DNA from: Site-B1 sp963827785
GTDB taxonomy: Bacteria; Bacteroidota; Bacteroidia; Flavobacteriales; Flavobacteriaceae
DNA length: 64,000 bases
NCBI GenBank assembly: GCA_963827785.1
Contig: CAWHCT010000020.1
Location: 1 to 64,000 of the forward strand
Reading direction: 5' to 3'
This document shows, one piece after another, positions 60,268 to 64,000 of the stretch (positions within the stretch are counted from its first letter, which is position 1; every line of letters begins with the position of its first letter). The translations under genes and the position numbers were made by a program. The notes beneath the pieces are model-generated. The model saw only the letters and a list, made by a program, of their open reading frames with translations, ran no database searches and was not told the DNA's origin.

Positions 60268-62376
60268 ATGAAGAAATTATTCCTACTAATAATTCTTATA
60301 TCTTTTCAAACAAACCTTTTTTCTCAGGACCTTACTAATTATGAAAAACCTCCTGTTTTTCCGGAATGTGACTCAATTCCAATCCAGGAGACCAAGTTAT
60401 GTTTCAATAACAAATTGTTCCAGTTTATCTTTGAAAATTTTCAAGTCCCTCAAATAGTTCAAGACGAAAATTATAAAGGTGAAGTAGCAGTTCTTTTTGA
60501 AGTAAACGAGAAAGGTGATTTCAAACTGTTATACATTGACGCCATGTACATTGAGTTGAAAGAGGAGGTTAGCAGGGTTTTTGGTGAACTGCCTAATATA
60601 AAACCGGCAACCTACAATGGAAATCCAACGTATGCCAAATATAGTATTTCTATAAAAATACCTTTAACAAATCAAACAAGCATAGGTGGTCAAACATATG
60701 AAAATATTGTTCCAAATGAATTGATCCATCCCGCTAAAAAGGAATTTGATGAAATTAATAAAAGTATTAAGCCTTATGAAGATCTCGAGTTTTCCAGTCA
60801 ATTAAATATTCCTTTTACACACAGTTTTTATTCTTTGTTCGATCAAAATATGAATCTGGTTGGCACAAATAGTCACACAGGTTCCAAGCCTTTCATTTAT
60901 GCTGATGTTGCTCCATATTTTAGTTTAAAAGACAGGAGAAATAATCTTATAAAAAAATCAGATTCCTGGTGGGAAAAGAAGATATTCAATGAGCATTTGG
61001 TGCAATTACAAGGGAACAATTATTGGTTTACCTTAGATCCGATTGTTGACCTTTCTGTGGGTAAAGATACAGATGCCGATTTTAATTCTACATTCAATAA
61101 TACAAGAGGCGTGGTGTTTCAAGGTGGAATTGGCAAAAAATTAAATTTTTATACTTCCTATTTTGAAAGTCAGGGTCGCTTTGCACAATATTATAATCAA
61201 TATGCCGAGAGTTTGGGGAAACCAAATTCTGATACAGAAGTTGCTATTGTTCCTGGGAGGGGGATAGCCAAAAGATTTAAAGAAAATGCTTATGACTATC
61301 CTGTTGCTGAAGGGTATTTGTCATTTACTCCAAGTAAATACATGAACATTCAGTTTGGCCATGCTAAGAACTTCATAGGAGATGGATATCGTTCTTTACT
61401 CATAAGTGATGTTGCAAACCCGCACACTTTTTTTAAACTCAATACAAATTTTTGGAAGATAAAGTATACAAATACCTGGATGTGGCTGCGTGATGTGCGA
61501 CCGGAAGTTCAGGAGGACGGAGCATTTTTAACAAAGTATATGGCAAACCATTATTTAAGCTTGAATGTTTCAAAGCGACTTAATATTGGATTATTTGAAT
61601 CGGTTATGTGGGTTGATAGCAATGGCAGAGGTTTTGACATCAATTATTTAAATCCTGTAATATTCTATCGAGCTATAGAATTTGAATCCGGGCAGGATGC
61701 AGGAAATGCGATTTTAGGTGCTACTGTAAAATACAAATGGAATGATAATGTAAATCTTTACGGACAGTTCATTTTGGACGAATTTTCTCTGGAGGACATT
61801 AGAGATGGTAATAAAAGTTATAAGAATAAATTTGGTTATCAAATAGGAGCTAAATATTATAACGCATTTAAAGTAAAGAATTTATTGCTTCAATTGGAAT
61901 ACAATCAGGTAAGACCCTATACCTATTCTCATCCTTCCATTGTATTGAATTATGGGCATGCCAATCAATCGATGGCACATCTATGGGGGTCAAATTTTAA
62001 GGAATTCATTATAATAGGAAGATATAATTATGAGAGATGGTTTGGAGATGCTAAAATCATAATAGGTAAGCGAGGATTTGATTTTAATACTGCTGAGGAT
62101 AACTCAAATTATGGAGGAGATATCTATAAGAATTATTTTGATAGGGTAAGTGACAGTAATAATGAAATTGGCCAGGGAAATACTACTGAATCATTTTATT
62201 TAGAGTTGGAGGCTGGTTATTTACTCAATCCAACAACCAATCTCAAACTTTTCTTCAATATTAAAAACAGAAATTTTGTTCCTAAAGTGGATACTCAATC
62301 GACATTTGACAATAGTACGGTTTGGTTCAACATAGGATTGAGAACAGATATATTTAATTGGTATTTCGATTTGTAG
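60268..62376 (+). CDS. remB: RemB-like outer-membrane gliding motility protein with N-terminal TonB-C-like domain
   Basis: A 702-residue protein. Signal peptide: MKKLFLLIILISFQTNLFSQ. Residues about 25-135 resemble the TonB C-terminal domain, with VFPECDSIPIQETKLCF, EVAVLFEVNEKGDFKLLYID and PNIKPATYNGNPTYAKYSISIKIPL. The rest (about 170-702) is beta-barrel-like, rich in alternating aromatic strands, with YDYPVAEGYLSFTPSKYMNIQFGHAKNFIGDGYRSLLIS, a motif region like that of Wzi/capsule-assembly barrels. Size and layout match the RemB family of flavobacterial gliding genes. The name rests on memory of the family, not on a search. Confidence 0.7.
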   Translation: MKKLFLLIILISFQTNLFSQDLTNYEKPPVFPECDSIPIQETKLCFNNKLFQFIFENFQVPQIVQDENYKGEVAVLFEVNEKGDFKLLYIDAMYIELKEEVSRVFGELPNIKPATYNGNPTYAKYSISIKIPLTNQTSIGGQTYENIVPNELIHPAKKEFDEINKSIKPYEDLEFSSQLNIPFTHSFYSLFDQNMNLVGTNSHTGSKPFIYADVAPYFSLKDRRNNLIKKSDSWWEKKIFNEHLVQLQGNNYWFTLDPIVDLSVGKDTDADFNSTFNNTRGVVFQGGIGKKLNFYTSYFESQGRFAQYYNQYAESLGKPNSDTEVAIVPGRGIAKRFKENAYDYPVAEGYLSFTPSKYMNIQFGHAKNFIGDGYRSLLISDVANPHTFFKLNTNFWKIKYTNTWMWLRDVRPEVQEDGAFLTKYMANHYLSLNVSKRLNIGLFESVMWVDSNGRGFDINYLNPVIFYRAIEFESGQDAGNAILGATVKYKWNDNVNLYGQFILDEFSLEDIRDGNKSYKNKFGYQIGAKYYNAFKVKNLLLQLEYNQVRPYTYSHPSIVLNYGHANQSMAHLWGSNFKEFIIIGRYNYERWFGDAKIIIGKRGFDFNTAEDNSNYGGDIYKNYFDRVSDSNNEIGQGNTTESFYLELEAGYLLNPTTNLKLFFNIKNRNFVPKVDTQSTFDNSTVWFNIGLRTDIFNWYFDL

Positions 62377-62400
62377 AATTAACTTTTCAAAGTATCTTTG
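62370..62400 (+). promoter_or_regulatory. Promoter of cyoE
   Basis: TTTG (62370-62373), 19-base spacer, TATCTTTG (62393-62400): an exact consensus match ending only 9 bases before the cyoE ATG, and overlapping the end of the upstream gene. Confidence 0.7.
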
Positions 62401-62409
62401 CTCGCTCAA

Positions 62410-63327
62410 ATGAGTAATACTAAGTTGGATACTACACACACTTCTATATTACCGGTTTCATTTATTTCAAATTTTAAGGAAATAACAAAAATCAGGCTTT
62501 CTATAAGCGTGGTGTTTTCATCTCTTGCAGGATACTTACTGGGAGCGAACTCCGTGGATATTAAAACATTGGTCCTTTTGGCCATTGGCGGATACTGCAT
62601 GGTTGGTGCTTCAAATGCATATAATCAGATTATTGAAAAAGACCTGGATTCTTTAATGTTAAGAACCCAAAACAGACCAATTCCATCAGGAAGAATGTCA
62701 GTAAACCAGGCATTTATCATAGCTGTTATATTGACTTTGGTTGGTATCGCCATTCTTTATTCAATAAATCCTAAAACAGCCATGTTTGGTGCCGTTTCCA
62801 TTTTTTTGTATACCAGTATCTATACCCCTTTAAAATTGAAAACACCGTTTTCAGTTTTTGTTGGAGCTATTCCTGGGGCTATTCCTTTCATGTTAGGTTG
62901 GGTAGCGGCAACAAACGATTTTGGTATTGAACCGGGAACTTTATTTATGATTCAGTTCTTTTGGCAGTTTCCTCATTTTTGGTCTATTGGATGGTTTTTA
63001 TATGAGGATTATGAAAGAGCAGGATTCTTTATGTTACCAACCAAAAAGAGAGATAAGGGAACTGCTATTCAAATAATAGCATATACTGTCTGGACTATTT
63101 TGGCGTCAATACTTCCTGTTTTTGGTTTTACAGGTAGATTGCAATTATCAATTGTATCGGCAATCATTGTATTTTTATTTGGATTGGTAATGTTGTATTT
63201 TGCCATATTACTATTTAGAAAAATGACAGCCAAAGCGGCAAAGCAATTGATGCTGGCAAGTGTATCATACATTACGCTTCTACAAATAGTTTATGTACTT
63301 GATAAGTTTATAAAATTATGGATTTAA
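62410..63327 (+). CDS. cyoE: Protoheme IX farnesyltransferase
   Basis: A 305-residue UbiA-family membrane enzyme that adds farnesyl to heme b to make heme o, a step toward heme a for the coxA oxidase. The prenyl-diphosphate/Mg site is NAYNQIIEKDLDSLMLRTQNRPIPSG. Nine or so membrane helices are present, and YTPLKLKTPFSVFVGAIPGAIPFMLGW is characteristic of the family. Start at the ATG at 62410; an upstream in-frame TTG lies inside the promoter. It overlaps the next gene by 10 bases. Confidence 0.94.
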   Translation: MSNTKLDTTHTSILPVSFISNFKEITKIRLSISVVFSSLAGYLLGANSVDIKTLVLLAIGGYCMVGASNAYNQIIEKDLDSLMLRTQNRPIPSGRMSVNQAFIIAVILTLVGIAILYSINPKTAMFGAVSIFLYTSIYTPLKLKTPFSVFVGAIPGAIPFMLGWVAATNDFGIEPGTLFMIQFFWQFPHFWSIGWFLYEDYERAGFFMLPTKKRDKGTAIQIIAYTVWTILASILPVFGFTGRLQLSIVSAIIVFLFGLVMLYFAILLFRKMTAKAAKQLMLASVSYITLLQIVYVLDKFIKLWI

Positions 63328-63899
63328 CAGAAGGAACCTTACAAGAAAAAAATATCAGAGCTAAAAAAATGATGCTCTGGTTTGGTATTGCATCATTGAT
63401 AATGTCTTTTGCTGGCTGGACCAGTGCTTATGTGGTCAGTAGCACTAGAGAAGACTGGTTAAAGGATTTCGTGTTGCCCAATGCATTTATTATAAGTACC
63501 ATAGTAATTTTAATAAGTAGTTTAACCTTCTTACTGGCAAAAAACGCAATTAAAAAAGGCAATAGATCACAAACTACTCTTTTCCTTTTCTTAACCCTTT
63601 TCTTAGGTTTATTTTTTATAAGTAATCAGTTTAAGGGCTTTAGGGAGATCATAGATGCAGGATATAATTTTACAGGGCCTACAAGCAACGTGACCATGTC
63701 CTATATCTACTTAATTGCATTAGTGCATATTGTGCACGTAATTGTTGCATTAATCTGCATATTGGTCGTAATTTATAATCATTTTAAACAACGATACGAT
63801 TCAAAAAATTTGTTGGGTTTAGAACTGGCGGCTACTTTCTGGCATTTTGTTGATATTTTGTGGCTTTACCTGTTTTTATTTTTATATTTCTATAAATAA
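63318..63899 (+). CDS. Cytochrome c oxidase subunit III family protein
   Basis: A 193-residue protein with five membrane helices of the heme-copper oxidase subunit III family (MLWFGIASLIMSFAGWTSAYV, FIISTIVILISSLTFLLA, LFLTLFLGLFFISNQFKGF, YIYLIALVHIVHVIVALICILVV, AATFWHFVDILWLYLFLFLY). The terminal motif WHFVDILWLYLF is diagnostic. It overlaps cyoE by 10 bases (ATG within its stop region) and is followed by a second subunit III gene. Confidence 0.92.
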   Translation: MDLTEGTLQEKNIRAKKMMLWFGIASLIMSFAGWTSAYVVSSTREDWLKDFVLPNAFIISTIVILISSLTFLLAKNAIKKGNRSQTTLFLFLTLFLGLFFISNQFKGFREIIDAGYNFTGPTSNVTMSYIYLIALVHIVHVIVALICILVVIYNHFKQRYDSKNLLGLELAATFWHFVDILWLYLFLFLYFYK

Positions 63900-63942
63900 A
63901 TTAAATGTTTATTTTTGTTCAAATTTTAATTAAAGACATTAT

Positions 63943-64000
63943 ATGGATACGACAGTTGTAAATACTGGATCAGAAGAAAAAGCTTGGGGAGGAGGACAAA
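63943..64000 (+). CDS. Second oxidase subunit III, partial (5' end only)
   Basis: An ATG at 63943 opens a frame to the window end encoding MDTTVVNTGSEEKAWGGGQ. This resembles the start of the second heme-copper oxidase subunit III protein that follows cyoE in flavobacteria. Only 19 residues are present, so the call rests mostly on position, 43 bases after the previous stop. Confidence 0.6.
   Translation, partial: MDTTVVNTGSEEKAWGGGQ

Overview
The window comes from a Bacteroidota chromosome, almost certainly a member of the Flavobacteriaceae. The reasons are SprA and PorP/SprF of the type IX secretion system (T9SS), a gliding-associated C-terminal (T9SS type B) adhesin, alternative complex III fused head-to-tail to an aa3-type oxidase, RemB and DUF6090 proteins, lack of obvious Shine-Dalgarno sites, AT-rich DNA and Bacteroidota promoters (TTTG-N19-TAnnTTTG). 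I cannot name a genus from the sequence alone.

Region 1 (1-7.4 kb) is accessory DNA and the most interesting part. A tyrosine recombinase gene (6177-7361, minus) is followed downstream, in the same orientation, by a train of small promoter-poor genes. Each gene is separated from the next by an imperfect palindromic repeat of about 90-140 bp. The short boxes flanking each gene are reverse complements of each other within a gene unit (GTTGTGCTT/AAGCACAAC, GTTGGCAAA/TTTGCCAAC, GTTGCCACC/GGTGGCAAC). They do not match within a repeat. That is the diagnostic architecture of integron gene cassettes with attC sites. The recombinase, however, has Xer-like spacing, lacks the IntI-specific insertion and carries its own N-terminal domain. 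Cargo is mostly exported or membrane proteins of unknown function. Three cassettes carry frameshifts, and one attC has collapsed to its two outer boxes between two paralogous DUF6090 cassettes.

Region 2 (7.4-22.5 kb) is core metabolism and envelope: ppc and polA (minus strand), an aldehyde dehydrogenase, a Tat-exported asparaginase, a membrane metallophosphoesterase, a cysteine-less thioredoxin, a NodB deacetylase downstream of a DUF2723 membrane protein, tRNA-Gln(TTG) and a tandem universal stress protein.

Region 3 (22.5-27.5 kb) is the rimP-nusA-infB translation/transcription operon, with a terminator-like hairpin in its leader, followed by a convergent SPOR-domain gene.

Region 4 (27.6-39.4 kb) is one long respiratory operon: alternative complex III (actABCDEF), which oxidises menaquinol, followed directly by cytochrome oxidase subunits II and I. 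A strong terminator closes it. The remaining oxidase genes (cyoE heme farnesyltransferase, subunit III genes) lie at 62.4-64 kb.

Region 5 (39.5-46.1 kb) is a T9SS surface module: a 1210-residue repeat adhesin with a type B sorting domain, a PorP/SprF partner and an OmpA/PD40 protein. It ends in a terminator.

Region 6 (46.2-64 kb) holds ruvB, a small zinc-ribbon protein, queG, maeB, ruvA, the giant T9SS translocon gene sprA, gcvH, a VanZ-like protein, tonB, a RemB-like barrel protein and the second oxidase cluster, which runs off the window end.
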